DNA from: Mycobacterium sp. Aquia_213
GTDB taxonomy: Bacteria > Actinomycetota > Actinomycetes > Mycobacteriales > Mycobacteriaceae
DNA length: 64,000 nucleotides
Reading direction: 5' to 3'
Assembly (NCBI RefSeq): GCF_026625985.1
Contig: NZ_CP113116.1
Span: forward strand, 1,922,001 to 1,986,000
In this document: positions 52,772 to 61,530 of the stretch, in pieces
How positions within the stretch are numbered: the first letter of the stretch is position 1
Layout: the number at the start of each line of letters is the position of its first letter
The notes under the pieces: model-generated
What the model was told of the DNA's origin: nothing
Databases searched by the model: none
What the model saw: the letters and a program-made list of their open reading frames with translations, nothing else
Program-made: the position numbers and the translations under genes

Positions 52772-54036
52772 ACCCTTTGAAGAGAGCACTCTGGATCGCG
52801 GTTTGCGCCGCCATAGCCTTGGCGCCGCTGGTCGTGCTGGCCGGCGCGCCCGGTGTGGCACAGGCGTCTCCGTGCGCCGGCGACGGGGCAAACCCCGTGT
52901 CCTGCCAGCACTGCCTGTTTTATGTGCAGGCGTATCACACCGCGAACGTGTGCAACGCCCCTGCGCCGCGGCCGGCCCCGGCACCGTCGAGCACCGTGCC
53001 GGCCTATATTCCGGAGCCGCCGCCGTTGCCCCCGCCCACTTCCACGCGCCCGGCGCCGACGCCGGTGCAGACCCCGAAGATCAATGCCCCGGCCCCGGGT
53101 GCGCCGAGAAACGTCGGGGTGGTGGCACCGCCGAAGAAGCTGGATGCGCCACCGCAGGCGGTCGCGGCTGCCAAGGCCGCACCCGCGGCGCGAATCAATC
53201 CGGCCGACCCGCCGAAGCCGCCGACCGGGACGGACTTCAACCAGCAGGTGCAGAACGTCGTCAGCACCCACAGTGAAAACGTCGAACAGGTCAGGGCTGA
53301 CAACAAGGTCCTGATCCGCCCCCGGCACTGGGACTACGTCGACTACGACGAGGATCACCGGCCGGTTCTGTACAACCCGCTCAGTCAGGCGATGACCTTC
53401 CACTACACCTACGACGGCGCTTCCCAGGAGGCGTACCTTCCGGCCGGTGGCCGGATCGTGCTGGATGCCGGCACGGTGGGCCTGGTTCCGTTCACCGCGG
53501 TCGGCGAGAGCTATCTGGCGGCGGGCAGCTTCTACGGCGGGGCTTTCGTACCGCCGCCCAACGGGCAGGGTCCACCGCCGCCGGAGTATGTCGCCCCGGC
53601 ACCCCCGACGCTGTATCAGAACGTCTTGGCCGAAGTCCCCGCCGACAACCAGATCGTGCAAATCGGTCAGGTGGCGGTGGTGGGCCGCGACGAAAGCCAA
53701 CCCGTGGGCAGCCAGGACACCTTCCTGCTCGACGACTCCACCGTGGCCTGGGGTCAGGTCAACGATCCCACCAGCGGCGTGCAGATCAGGGTGAGCAAGA
53801 CCCAGTCGCTGCCGGGCTTCGGGCCGACCGACAATGGCGACTTCCTGGTGGCGCTGGCCGTTCGCGGCGACCAAAGCCAACCCGCTCAGCCCACCCAACC
53901 CGCCCAAGCCTGGTGGCCGTGGGCGGTGCGCTACGGGTTGCTGGTGATGGCGGTTGTCGTCATCGCCGGGTTGCTCAATCGTCGGGGCAAAGGCGACGAC
54001 GCCAACACAGAGTCCGCTACCGAGTCAAGGCATTAG
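52768..54036 (+). CDS. Secreted proline-rich protein with C-terminal membrane anchor
   Basis: 422 residues from TTG 52768, overlapping the ybeY stop by four bases (TTGA); an internal TTG at 52777 is also possible. A Sec signal peptide (LKRALWIAVCAAIALAPLVVLAGAPGVAQA) is followed by a cysteine-bearing segment (SPCAGDG, CQHCLFYV, NVCNAP), a long Pro/Ala-rich region (residues ~65-170) and a beta-rich domain (IRPRHWDYVDYDEDHRPVLYNPLSQAMTFHYTYDG ...). A transmembrane helix (WWPWAVRYGLLVMAVVVIAGLL) and a short tail close it. M. tuberculosis has ybeY directly beside the CorC-like gene, so this is an insertion relative to it. Function unknown; probably an envelope protein. Confidence 0.75.
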   Translation: MNPLKRALWIAVCAAIALAPLVVLAGAPGVAQASPCAGDGANPVSCQHCLFYVQAYHTANVCNAPAPRPAPAPSSTVPAYIPEPPPLPPPTSTRPAPTPVQTPKINAPAPGAPRNVGVVAPPKKLDAPPQAVAAAKAAPAARINPADPPKPPTGTDFNQQVQNVVSTHSENVEQVRADNKVLIRPRHWDYVDYDEDHRPVLYNPLSQAMTFHYTYDGASQEAYLPAGGRIVLDAGTVGLVPFTAVGESYLAAGSFYGGAFVPPPNGQGPPPPEYVAPAPPTLYQNVLAEVPADNQIVQIGQVAVVGRDESQPVGSQDTFLLDDSTVAWGQVNDPTSGVQIRVSKTQSLPGFGPTDNGDFLVALAVRGDQSQPAQPTQPAQAWWPWAVRYGLLVMAVVVIAGLLNRRGKGDDANTESATESRH

Positions 54037-54041
54037 CACCG

Positions 54042-55346
54042 TTGACCGGGATATCTCAGCTGCTCGGCGCGCTCGCGTTGATCGTTCTGGGTGGGGTCTT
54101 CGCGGCGATCGACGGTGCCATTAGCACGGTGTCGGTGGCTCGGGTGGCCGAGCTGGTGCGCGATGAGCGGCCCGGAGCGCGGTCCTTGTCGAAGGTGATG
54201 GCCGATCGGCCACGCTATATCAACCTGGTGGTGCTGTTGCGCATCACCTGTGAGGTCACCGCGACCGTACTGTTGGTCGTCTTCCTGTACGACAACTTCG
54301 GTCTGAACTGGGCGGTGTTCGGCGCCGCGACCATCATGGTGCTGACCAGCTTCATCGTCATCGGTGTGGGTCCGCGGACCCTTGGCCGCCAGCACGCGTA
54401 TCAGATCTCACTGGTGTTAGCCATTCCGCTGCAGGTGGTTTCGTCGCTGTTGATGCCGGTCAGCCGGCTGCTGGTGGTGATTGGTAACGCGCTCACGCCC
54501 GGCCGCGGCCTGAGAAACGGGCCGTTCGCGTCTGAGATCGAGTTACGCGAAGTTGTCGACCTGGCCCAGCAGCGCGGCGTCGTCGCCGCCGACGAGCGCC
54601 GGATGATCGAGTCGGTGTTCGAACTCGGCGACACCCCGGCGCGTGAGGTGATGGTGCCGCGCACCGAGATGATCTGGATCGAAAGTGACAAATTCGCCAG
54701 CCAGGCGATGAACTTGGCCGTGCGCAGTGGGCATTCCCGCATTCCGGTGATCGGCGAGAACGTCGACGACATCGTCGGGGTGGTGTATCTGAAAGACCTT
54801 GTCGAGCAGACATTCTTGGCCGCTGACGGTGGTCGGGATATCAAGGTGGCGCAGGTGATGCGTCCGGCGGTGTTCGTGCCGGACTCCAAGCCGTTGGATG
54901 CGCTGCTGCGTGAAATGCAGCGCGACCGCAACCACATGGCGCTGCTCGTCGACGAGTACGGCGCGATCGCCGGGCTGGTCAGCATCGAAGACGTACTCGA
55001 GGAGATCGTCGGCGAGATCGCCGACGAGTACGACGAAGCAGAGGTAGCACCGATAGAAGACTTGGGCGACAAGCACTTTCGGGTGTCGTCGCGGCTGCCG
55101 ATCGAAGACGTCGGCGAACTCTACGATGTCGAATTCGACGACGATCTCGACGTCGACACGGTGGGCGGCCTGATGGCACTGGAATTGGGGCGGGTTCCGC
55201 TGCCCGGCGCCGAGGTGGTCTCGCACGGCCTGCGGCTGCGCGCCGAGGGGGGCACCGACCATCGCGGGCGGCTGCGGATCGGCACGGTGCTGCTGAGCCC
55301 GGCCGAATCGGAGGACCGCGAGTTCGAGGGCACGCATCATGGCTGA
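54042..55346 (+). CDS. CorC/HlyC-type membrane protein with CBS domains (Rv2366c-like)
   Basis: 434 residues from TTG 54042. No ATG or GTG is suitably placed, and the TTG gives LTGISQLLGALALIVLGGVFAAIDGAIS. A DUF21 membrane domain with about four helices (to about residue 150) is followed by two CBS motifs (VMVPRTEMIWIESDKFASQAMNLAVRSGHSRIPVIGENVDDIVGVVYLKDL and VMRPAVFVPDSKPLDALLREMQRDRNHMALLVDEYGAIAGLVSIEDVLEEIVGEI). A CorC_HlyC domain ends the protein (GLMALELGRVPLPGAEV). Family members are implicated in magnesium/cobalt efflux; the hemolysin label is historic. The last eight bases overlap the next gene. Confidence 0.88.
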   Translation: MTGISQLLGALALIVLGGVFAAIDGAISTVSVARVAELVRDERPGARSLSKVMADRPRYINLVVLLRITCEVTATVLLVVFLYDNFGLNWAVFGAATIMVLTSFIVIGVGPRTLGRQHAYQISLVLAIPLQVVSSLLMPVSRLLVVIGNALTPGRGLRNGPFASEIELREVVDLAQQRGVVAADERRMIESVFELGDTPAREVMVPRTEMIWIESDKFASQAMNLAVRSGHSRIPVIGENVDDIVGVVYLKDLVEQTFLAADGGRDIKVAQVMRPAVFVPDSKPLDALLREMQRDRNHMALLVDEYGAIAGLVSIEDVLEEIVGEIADEYDEAEVAPIEDLGDKHFRVSSRLPIEDVGELYDVEFDDDLDVDTVGGLMALELGRVPLPGAEVVSHGLRLRAEGGTDHRGRLRIGTVLLSPAESEDREFEGTHHG

Positions 55347-55659
55347 GCAACTCGACGCCGAGGACGCGAAGCTGGTGGTGCTGGCGCGCGCCGCGATGGC
55401 CCGCGTCCAGGCCGGCAGCGCCGCCTCGGTGCGCGATGTCGACGGCCGCACGTATGCGGCTGCGCCAGTGGACTTGTCGGCGCTACAGCTCACCGGATTG
55501 CAGGCGGCGGTGGCCGCGGCCGTATCCAGCGGGGCGAGGAGCCTGGAGGCCGCCGTGTTGGTTTCCGGGTCGGCCGACGACCCCGGCATCGCCGCGGTGC
55601 GCGAGCTCAGCCCGACCGTGGCGATCATCTTCACCGACCCCGCCGGTGCCCCGCTATGA
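55339..55659 (+). CDS. Small cytidine-deaminase-like protein (Rv2365c-like)
   Basis: 106 residues: MAEQLDAEDAKLVVLARAAMARVQAGSAASVRDVDGRTYAAAPVDLSALQLTGLQAAVAAAVSSGARSLEAAVLVSG. The layout (helix, two strands, LSALQLTGLQAAVAAAV helix) follows the N-terminal half of cytidine deaminases, but the zinc ligands (HAE and PCxxC) are absent. It is therefore probably not a deaminase by activity. It sits between the CorC-like gene (8-base overlap) and era (ATGA overlap), the same order as M. tuberculosis Rv2366c-Rv2365c-Rv2364c. Confidence 0.8.
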   Translation: MAEQLDAEDAKLVVLARAAMARVQAGSAASVRDVDGRTYAAAPVDLSALQLTGLQAAVAAAVSSGARSLEAAVLVSGSADDPGIAAVRELSPTVAIIFTDPAGAPL

Positions 55660-56555
55660 GTGAATTCCGTTCGGGTTTCGTGTGTTTGGTGGGCCGGCCG
55701 AACACCGGAAAGTCGACTTTGACCAACGCTCTGGTCGGCACCAAGGTCGCGATCACCTCGAAACGCCCGCAGACCACCCGTCACACCATCCGCGGCATCG
55801 TGCACCGGGAGAACTTTCAGATCATTCTCGTCGACACCCCGGGCCTGCACCGGCCGCGCACCCTGCTGGGCAAACGGCTCAACGACCTGGTCCGGGATAC
55901 GTATACCGAAGTCGACGTCATCGGGTTGTGCATCCCGGCCGACGAGGCGATCGGTCCCGGAGATCGCTGGATCCTCGACCAGATTCGTTCGGTCGCACCG
56001 AAGACCACGCTCGTCGTGATCGTCACCAAGATCGACAAGACACCCAAGGATCGGGTGGCTGCGCAGCTCTTCGCCGTCAGTGAATTAGTCGAAGGCTCGG
56101 CCGAAATCGTCCCGGTCTCTGCCGTGGCCGGAACACAGGTCGACGTGCTGATCGACGTCCTGGTCGCGGCGCTGCCCCCCGGTCCGGCGTATTACCCCGA
56201 CGGCGAGCTGACCGACGAACCGGAAGAGACCCTGATAGCCGAACTGATCCGCGAAGCCGCCCTGGAGGGGATTCACGACGAGCTTCCGCACTCGCTGGCG
56301 GTGGTGATCGACGAGATCAACCCGCGATCCGACCGCGACGACCTGATCGACGTGCACGCGTTGCTCTACGTCGAGCGGGACAGCCAGAAGGGCATCATCA
56401 TCGGCAAGGGTGGGGCCAGGCTGCGCGAAGTCGGGACGGCGGCACGCGCCCAGATCGAGAAGTTGCTGGGCACCAAGGTCTATCTCGACCTGCGCGTCAA
56501 GGTCGCCAAGAACTGGCAGAGCGACCCGAAACAGCTTGGGCGGCTTGGCTTTTAG
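55656..56555 (+). CDS. era: Era, GTPase for 30S ribosome maturation
   Basis: 299 residues. G1 GRPNTGKSTLTNALVG, G2 region QTTRHTIRG, G3 DTPGLHRP, and a G4 variant VTKID in place of NKxD; G5 is SAVAG. A C-terminal KH domain contains the RNA-binding GKGGARLREVGTAARAQIEKLLG. Era binds 16S rRNA near its 3' end and helps 30S assembly, in keeping with YbeY and RsmE upstream. ATG 55656 overlaps the stop of the preceding gene (ATGA). Length is one residue from that of M. tuberculosis. Confidence 0.96.
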   Translation: MSEFRSGFVCLVGRPNTGKSTLTNALVGTKVAITSKRPQTTRHTIRGIVHRENFQIILVDTPGLHRPRTLLGKRLNDLVRDTYTEVDVIGLCIPADEAIGPGDRWILDQIRSVAPKTTLVVIVTKIDKTPKDRVAAQLFAVSELVEGSAEIVPVSAVAGTQVDVLIDVLVAALPPGPAYYPDGELTDEPEETLIAELIREAALEGIHDELPHSLAVVIDEINPRSDRDDLIDVHALLYVERDSQKGIIIGKGGARLREVGTAARAQIEKLLGTKVYLDLRVKVAKNWQSDPKQLGRLGF

Positions 56556-56605
56556 CTCATAGAACCTCGCGGTCAGGTATCGCGCTGCGTATTCGACCGA
56601 CCCTT

Positions 56606-56653
56606 TCCAAGAATCCTTTGAGGGTTTAAGGAGAAGGTCTTCTCCAACGGTCG
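56606..56653 (+). promoter_or_regulatory. Shared upstream element, copy 1 (before the espB-like gene)
   Basis: The segment begins TCCAAGAATC, continues with CTTTGAGGG, and ends with CAACGGTCG after 20 bases that contain the inverted repeat GGAGAAG-GT-CTTCTCC (56630-56645). The same end blocks in the same order and spacing occur upstream of the espE-like gene at 60099-60145. This suggests a common regulator, promoter or RNA structure for the two esp units. Inference only. Confidence 0.5.
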
Positions 56654-56678
56654 AGACAGCAGAAGGAGGACCGCCGCC

Positions 56679-58133
56679 ATGACGCAGCCGCTGACGGTCA
56701 ACGTGGAGAAGCAGGAACTTCTAGCCAGAGCCGCCGAACTGGAGCAAGCGATTCCCGGCCTGCCCCCGGAAATCCAAGCCCTCCAGGCGCCGTGCGCCCA
56801 TCCACCAATAGTCTCGGCTGGCGAACAACTTATGTTGTCCGCGAACAACATACGGCTGTACCTGAGCGTAGGCGATCGGGAGCGGGGAAGGTTGGCGGAG
56901 TCGCTGCGCAACGCGGCCAAGGCCTACGATGACGCGGACGAGGGTGCTGCGCAGGCCATCCATGATGGGACCCCCGTGTCGATCGCGCCGCTGAAGGTCG
57001 CCGATCCGGTGGATCGGGCCAAGCTGACCGACACGCCGTTGGCGGCGGCACCGTCACCGGTCGAATTTCAGACGGTCAAACAACGGTCGTGGGACTTGGA
57101 GCAGGCCGACCAGGGTGCCGCATTTCTTGCCTTCGCGGATGGATGGGAGGCCTACCGGGTCACCTTGTTGCGAGCCAGCGCTCGATTCCGGCCTTTCACG
57201 CAATGGTCCGGCACAGCGAGTTCGGCTGTTGAAGCGAACTTCGATCAACAGAGGTCGTGGTTGAACGCCATGGCGGAATTGTGCAACCAGCTGGTCACTC
57301 AAGCCCGCACCGTCGTCGATGCCCACCGCTGGGTACGCCACGAACACGTAAAGTTCACTGGCCCCTTCGGCGAATCCTTCATCACTTACCAAGACTGCGT
57401 AAGGAACGAAGAAGAATGGGCAATGTATAGCGACAACCCCGATACGCCGGGCTTTAGACAATCTTTTATCGACAACTGGCACCAAATCCAAGAAACCTCG
57501 GACGAGGTCATTTCCCAGTACCAGCAGAAGGCGAACCTCCCGTTAACTCCGGTTAACCCGCCGAAGCCTCCGGAGGCTTTCCCCATCGAGCCGGCGTCCG
57601 ACAGCGACGACATTCCTGACGACGGTGGGGCGATCCTTCCCGACAGTCCCGCTGGTGACGCGGCGGCCGGGCTGCCGAGCATGCCCTGCATGCCGAGTCT
57701 GCCTTCGGCCGGTACCCCGAAGACGCCGGCGGTGCCGAACCTGCCCCTGGCGGGCGGGAAAGACACCAAGGTTCCGGGTCTGCTGAAAGGGGGGTCGCCG
57801 TCGCTCAAAGCCGCGTCGGTCGGCCTTGGCGGGCTCGGCGTGCCGTCGACGCCGTTGAAGGATCCCTACTACGCCTCGGCTTCGCCAGGCCCGGCGGCGA
57901 ACAGCGCGGCCGGCCCCGGCCCTGCGCTGCCGGGAGCGCGCGGCGCGATGGGTGGCGGCGGCATGGGTGCGGCGCCGCTGGGCGCCCAGGGCGATCGAGG
58001 TGCCGGCAAGGGCAAACGCCTGCAGCAGGACGACGACGCGATCTACACCGAGAACCGCGCTTGGACCGAGGGCATCATCGGGCGACTCCCGCCGCCGAAG
58101 GGCGCCGCCGACCAGAAAGGCCCGAAGTCATGA
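56679..58133 (+). CDS. EspB-like ESX-1 secretion-associated protein
   Basis: 484 residues from ATG 56679 with GAAGGAGG upstream. It resembles M. tuberculosis EspB throughout. The helical PE/PPE-like N-terminal domain starts MTQPLTVNVEKQELLARAAELE, carries the YxxxD type VII export motif in AKAYDDADEGAA near residue 86 and a WxG turn (QWSGTASSA) near residue 176. A Pro/Gly-rich low-complexity region (residues ~290-450) follows, and the end DDDAIYTENRAWTEGIIG matches the EspB C terminus. EspB is secreted by ESX-1, processed and forms oligomers. No ESX machinery gene is near. The ATGA overlap with the next gene indicates a two-gene unit. Confidence 0.88.
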   Translation: MTQPLTVNVEKQELLARAAELEQAIPGLPPEIQALQAPCAHPPIVSAGEQLMLSANNIRLYLSVGDRERGRLAESLRNAAKAYDDADEGAAQAIHDGTPVSIAPLKVADPVDRAKLTDTPLAAAPSPVEFQTVKQRSWDLEQADQGAAFLAFADGWEAYRVTLLRASARFRPFTQWSGTASSAVEANFDQQRSWLNAMAELCNQLVTQARTVVDAHRWVRHEHVKFTGPFGESFITYQDCVRNEEEWAMYSDNPDTPGFRQSFIDNWHQIQETSDEVISQYQQKANLPLTPVNPPKPPEAFPIEPASDSDDIPDDGGAILPDSPAGDAAAGLPSMPCMPSLPSAGTPKTPAVPNLPLAGGKDTKVPGLLKGGSPSLKAASVGLGGLGVPSTPLKDPYYASASPGPAANSAAGPGPALPGARGAMGGGGMGAAPLGAQGDRGAGKGKRLQQDDDAIYTENRAWTEGIIGRLPPPKGAADQKGPKS

Positions 58134-60085
58134 GCATCGTGAAGCCGACGGGTCAGTATGCGGAGCGGATGCTCGAACCGAACGGGTGGCCACAGGTCGA
58201 TGAGGGCAGCTTGCACGACCGGGCTCAGGAATACACGCGGGTTTTGTCGGATATCACCGAGGTTTTGCAGGCCTGCCAGCACCAGCAAATTGAGATTTTC
58301 GAGGTCGGCGTCTGGACGGGCGCCGCCGCCGGTGCTGCGGGCGGCGAGCTTGCGACGCGCATCGACGATTTGACGACGCTGCAAAGCCATGTGGCGAGAG
58401 TGATTGCCTGGCAACGGGATATCGCGGGCTCGGTCGTTCAAGCCAAGTCGGAAATCGGCGACAACGTGGAGCTCGCTCACCGGCAGATCAACGAGCTGGA
58501 GAACGACTCCAGCCTCGACGCCGCCGAGCGGACCGATGCGATCGACGCGGTGGTGAGTGCGACGCACGCGGCGAATGTCAGCGTGGTGACCGACACCGCG
58601 GAGCAGATTATGGCCAGCAAGCAGGCGACGCCCCCGGCCCACGCCGCGCGGAACCTGCTCCACCAGCAAGTGTTACCACGCGAAGACGACGAGTCCGCTG
58701 AGAACACTCCCGCGTGGCCGGCGTCGGTGGCCCCGGCGCCGATTGCGCCGGTAACGCTGTCGCCGTCAGCTGCCCCTGCGGGCGGCGGCCCGCGGCCAAC
58801 TCCGCAACTGCCTCCGTTGCCTGGGCCCGCGTTGGTGTCGTCGTCGACTGGGCCGGCGTCGGTATCCCCGGCGGCCTCCGCCGGCGGCCATGCGGTCGCG
58901 ACGCCGGGTGCCTCCGGTATGGGTCCTGCGGCTGCGCACGGTTCGGCGACACCGCATGGGGGTGTCAGGAGCAAGGGCGTGGTTTCGGTTCGGCCGTTGT
59001 CGGGAGACTCGTCACCCGGACCAGCGGACGAGACCGCCATGCCGAGCGGGCCCATCGCCCCGGCCGCGCCGATGACGCCGGCCGCTGCAGCCGGTGGTCA
59101 GGGCGCGGGGTCGGGTTCGCGTGCCCCTATCGGGCAGGCGCCATCGGGCAAGCCGTCCGGTGTGCGACCGGCCGCCACCGCCAAGGCGGCACCGCGGCAC
59201 CGGGCTGCGGCACGCAGGGAGTCGACCGAATCCACTCGGACACCGGATATCGCTGCGGTGCAGCTAGTTTCGGTTTCAACGGCGCGCGCCGCGCGGGACG
59301 CGATTGCCGACGCCACCGGCGGTAGCGCCTCGCGTCGCGCCGGGTCTGATGGACTGCGGCGGGCACGACACGTCGCGGCTGCCCTGAACGCGCACGTCGC
59401 GGGCAGCGCGCCGGATATGGGGTTCTTCTGGGTGACCGCGGTGACCACCGACGGCGAGATCGTGGTGGCCAACAGCTACGGGCTGGCCTACATTCCCGAC
59501 GGGGTGCAGTTGCCCGAAAAGGTGCACATGGCAAGCGCGGACGAGACGATCCCAGCCTCGGATCGGGCGCGCTGGGCGACCTATCCGGTGTTGGCCGTGC
59601 AGGCATGGGCGAGCCATCGCAACACCGAGTTGCGGGCGGTCATCGGCACCGAAACGCAGTTGGCCAATTGCGATCCCGGTGTGGCCAAGATTGTGCTGCG
59701 CCTGGATGACATTCCGGACAGCGGCGAGATGGACGGGCGAACCCGGCTAGAAGTGGTGGACCCGGCAGCGGCCGATCGGTTGGCAGCCACCCCGGATCGG
59801 GAATTGCTCGAGCTGATACCCGCGGCGCCCGTTGGCAACCCACCGGCCAGCCGGCGTGCCATGTTGTGGCTCGCGGTGATGCAGCCGCTGGCCAGCGAGC
59901 TAGCCGGCCGCCAGGCCGCACACCTACGGGCAATGCACGCCTACGCCGTCCACACCCAAGAGGTCGTCCTGCACCGGGCTCACACCGCGGCGGACCCGGT
60001 TGCCCAGCGTGGCAACGTCGCCGACTGGCTGTACTGGAACCACCTCGCGACGCGGCTCGACGTCCCCCTCGCCGAGGCAGCGTAA
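58130..60085 (+). CDS. EspK-like ESX-1 secretion-associated protein
   Basis: 651 residues from ATG 58130, overlapping the espB-like stop. Three parts are visible. A helical N-terminal domain (MSIVKPTGQYAERMLEPNGW ... VWTGAAAGAAGGELATRIDDLTTLQSHVARVIAWQRDIAG) is followed by a Pro/Ala/Ser-rich middle (residues ~195-380). A conserved C-terminal domain (MGFFWVTAVTTDGEIVVANSYGLAYIPDGVQLP ... WLYWNHLATRLDVPLAEA) closes the protein. All three match M. tuberculosis EspK (Rv3879c), which binds EspB and assists its delivery to the ESX-1 membrane complex. Pairing with an EspB paralogue here suggests that the two evolved together. The middle is shorter than in EspK (~730 residues). Confidence 0.88.
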   Translation: MSIVKPTGQYAERMLEPNGWPQVDEGSLHDRAQEYTRVLSDITEVLQACQHQQIEIFEVGVWTGAAAGAAGGELATRIDDLTTLQSHVARVIAWQRDIAGSVVQAKSEIGDNVELAHRQINELENDSSLDAAERTDAIDAVVSATHAANVSVVTDTAEQIMASKQATPPAHAARNLLHQQVLPREDDESAENTPAWPASVAPAPIAPVTLSPSAAPAGGGPRPTPQLPPLPGPALVSSSTGPASVSPAASAGGHAVATPGASGMGPAAAHGSATPHGGVRSKGVVSVRPLSGDSSPGPADETAMPSGPIAPAAPMTPAAAAGGQGAGSGSRAPIGQAPSGKPSGVRPAATAKAAPRHRAAARRESTESTRTPDIAAVQLVSVSTARAARDAIADATGGSASRRAGSDGLRRARHVAAALNAHVAGSAPDMGFFWVTAVTTDGEIVVANSYGLAYIPDGVQLPEKVHMASADETIPASDRARWATYPVLAVQAWASHRNTELRAVIGTETQLANCDPGVAKIVLRLDDIPDSGEMDGRTRLEVVDPAAADRLAATPDRELLELIPAAPVGNPPASRRAMLWLAVMQPLASELAGRQAAHLRAMHAYAVHTQEVVLHRAHTAADPVAQRGNVADWLYWNHLATRLDVPLAEAA

Positions 60086-60098
60086 TTCGGAAATCCGC

Positions 60099-60145
60099 TC
60101 CAAGAATCTGTCAAGGGCGATAGCCGAAAATTTTCGCAACGGTCG
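60099..60145 (+). promoter_or_regulatory. Shared upstream element, copy 2 (before the espE-like gene)
   Basis: It begins TCCAAGAATC, continues TGTCAAGGG, and ends CAACGGTCG, like copy 1 at 56606-56653. In the 19 bases between lies the perfect palindrome CGAAAATTTTCG (60125-60136), in the same place as the unrelated inverted repeat of copy 1. The pairing potential is kept while the bases differ. Confidence 0.5.
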
Positions 60146-60208
60146 GAAAGCCCCCGGCCGGGTTCATCGCCGAACCTCACCAAACGTATCGAGAGCAAGG
60201 AACTACTG

Positions 60209-61465
60209 ATGAACGTATTCGTAGACGCCGCAAGGGTAATAGCCAATTTGGGTGGGATTGGCGCACAATTCAACGGCTCAGGCAGCGCCAGTTACGGTGG
60301 TGAATATATTGCGTCAAGTGTGACCAGTATGAGCGCGGACGCGCTCTCCGCCGGCCTCACCAGCTACCGAGCGATTGGGCAATATCGGCTGTCCCGGAAC
60401 ATGTCTCCCGAAGAGCTCGAAGAGGTCGGGGCGAACAAGGACACCACCAGCCTTATCCTCAAGGCCCTCACCGTCGTCGACATCGTGGAGCTGATGACCG
60501 GATTCGGGCCACCTTGCGACGGAGCGGATTTCACCGCGGGTTCGCAACAGCTCACCGAAATCTCCGAACAGCTGAAGACGGCCCTCCCCGACGACGGCTG
60601 GCAGGGTGATGCGTCGGACGCGTATTCCCAGCAGGTGGCCGCACTGAGAACTCTCGCGCAGGCGATGGCCGAGCTGGACCTCCAGGCTGCCGACATCACC
60701 AAGAATCAGGCCGAGTGGGTCACCCACATGCGCTTGGCCTTCGGCATATTGAAGGACCTACTGATGGCGGCATTTGCGATTGAATATGCCATGAAGGTCG
60801 GGGTGCCCGCTCCGGCCGGCCCCGCCCTGGCCGCAACCTTCGCCACCACGGTCGCCGTCCTGGGGATAGGCGCTGCCAGCTCCTTCGTTTTGACGCTGTT
60901 CTACTACTCGCAGGAAAATGCAAGCAAGGCAAACGATTTGATCTTCAAGTACCAAAAGTTGGCGCCGAGTGCGACGGGCACCGTGTCGACCGAGTCGCAG
61001 GTGGCCGTCGCGCTGAAGTCCACCACGCCCGACTTCGGCGAGGTCTCGCGCAAGATGACCGACGTGTTCAGCGCGGTCGACGTCACCACGACGACGCGCC
61101 CGGACGCTGCGCCGAAGCAAGGCACGCTGACCAACGCGGACGAACCTCCCCGGCGGCGTGTGCTGGGTGTCCCGGATGAGACCACACCGTCCACGCCGTC
61201 ATGCAGCGTGCCGCCCGTGGCCTCGGTCGCTCAAATGCCAGGGAAGGCAGCGCAACTCAACCAAAGTGCGGGGCCGCGGCCGATTTACCCGGTACCCCGG
61301 ACGGGCCAGAAGGCGGGTCTCATCGAGGAGCCTGCGTCCGCCGACGATGTCGACGGCAACGGAGCGGCCCGGGGTTCCGAGGGCGCCGAGCGTGCACCGG
61401 TCGAGGTGGCCGCGGTCGGTCGGCACGCCGATGTGCCGCAGGGCCTGGAACGGCGCGCCGGGTAA
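60209..61465 (+). CDS. EspE/EspA-family secretion-associated protein
   Basis: 418 residues from ATG 60209, preceded by GCAAGGAAC. The WxG100-like helical hairpin contains DDGWQGDASDAYSQQVAALRTLAQAMAELD near residue 130, as in EspA/EspE. A hydrophobic hairpin follows (LLMAAFAIEYAMKV and ALAATFATTVAVLGIGAASSFVLTLFYY). The C terminus GSEGAERAPVEVAAVG carries the AERAPxE/D box found at the ends of EspA and EspE. These proteins are co-secreted with ESX-1 substrates and affect membrane lysis and virulence in M. tuberculosis. It is followed by an EspC/F-like gene, mirroring the espE-espF and espA-espC pairs. Confidence 0.82.
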   Translation: MNVFVDAARVIANLGGIGAQFNGSGSASYGGEYIASSVTSMSADALSAGLTSYRAIGQYRLSRNMSPEELEEVGANKDTTSLILKALTVVDIVELMTGFGPPCDGADFTAGSQQLTEISEQLKTALPDDGWQGDASDAYSQQVAALRTLAQAMAELDLQAADITKNQAEWVTHMRLAFGILKDLLMAAFAIEYAMKVGVPAPAGPALAATFATTVAVLGIGAASSFVLTLFYYSQENASKANDLIFKYQKLAPSATGTVSTESQVAVALKSTTPDFGEVSRKMTDVFSAVDVTTTTRPDAAPKQGTLTNADEPPRRRVLGVPDETTPSTPSCSVPPVASVAQMPGKAAQLNQSAGPRPIYPVPRTGQKAGLIEEPASADDVDGNGAARGSEGAERAPVEVAAVGRHADVPQGLERRAG

Positions 61466-61530
61466 CCCGCCACCTCAGTCGAAACCGTTGTGAACCAACC
61501 CAATACAGACCAATCAAAAGGAGATCAACC

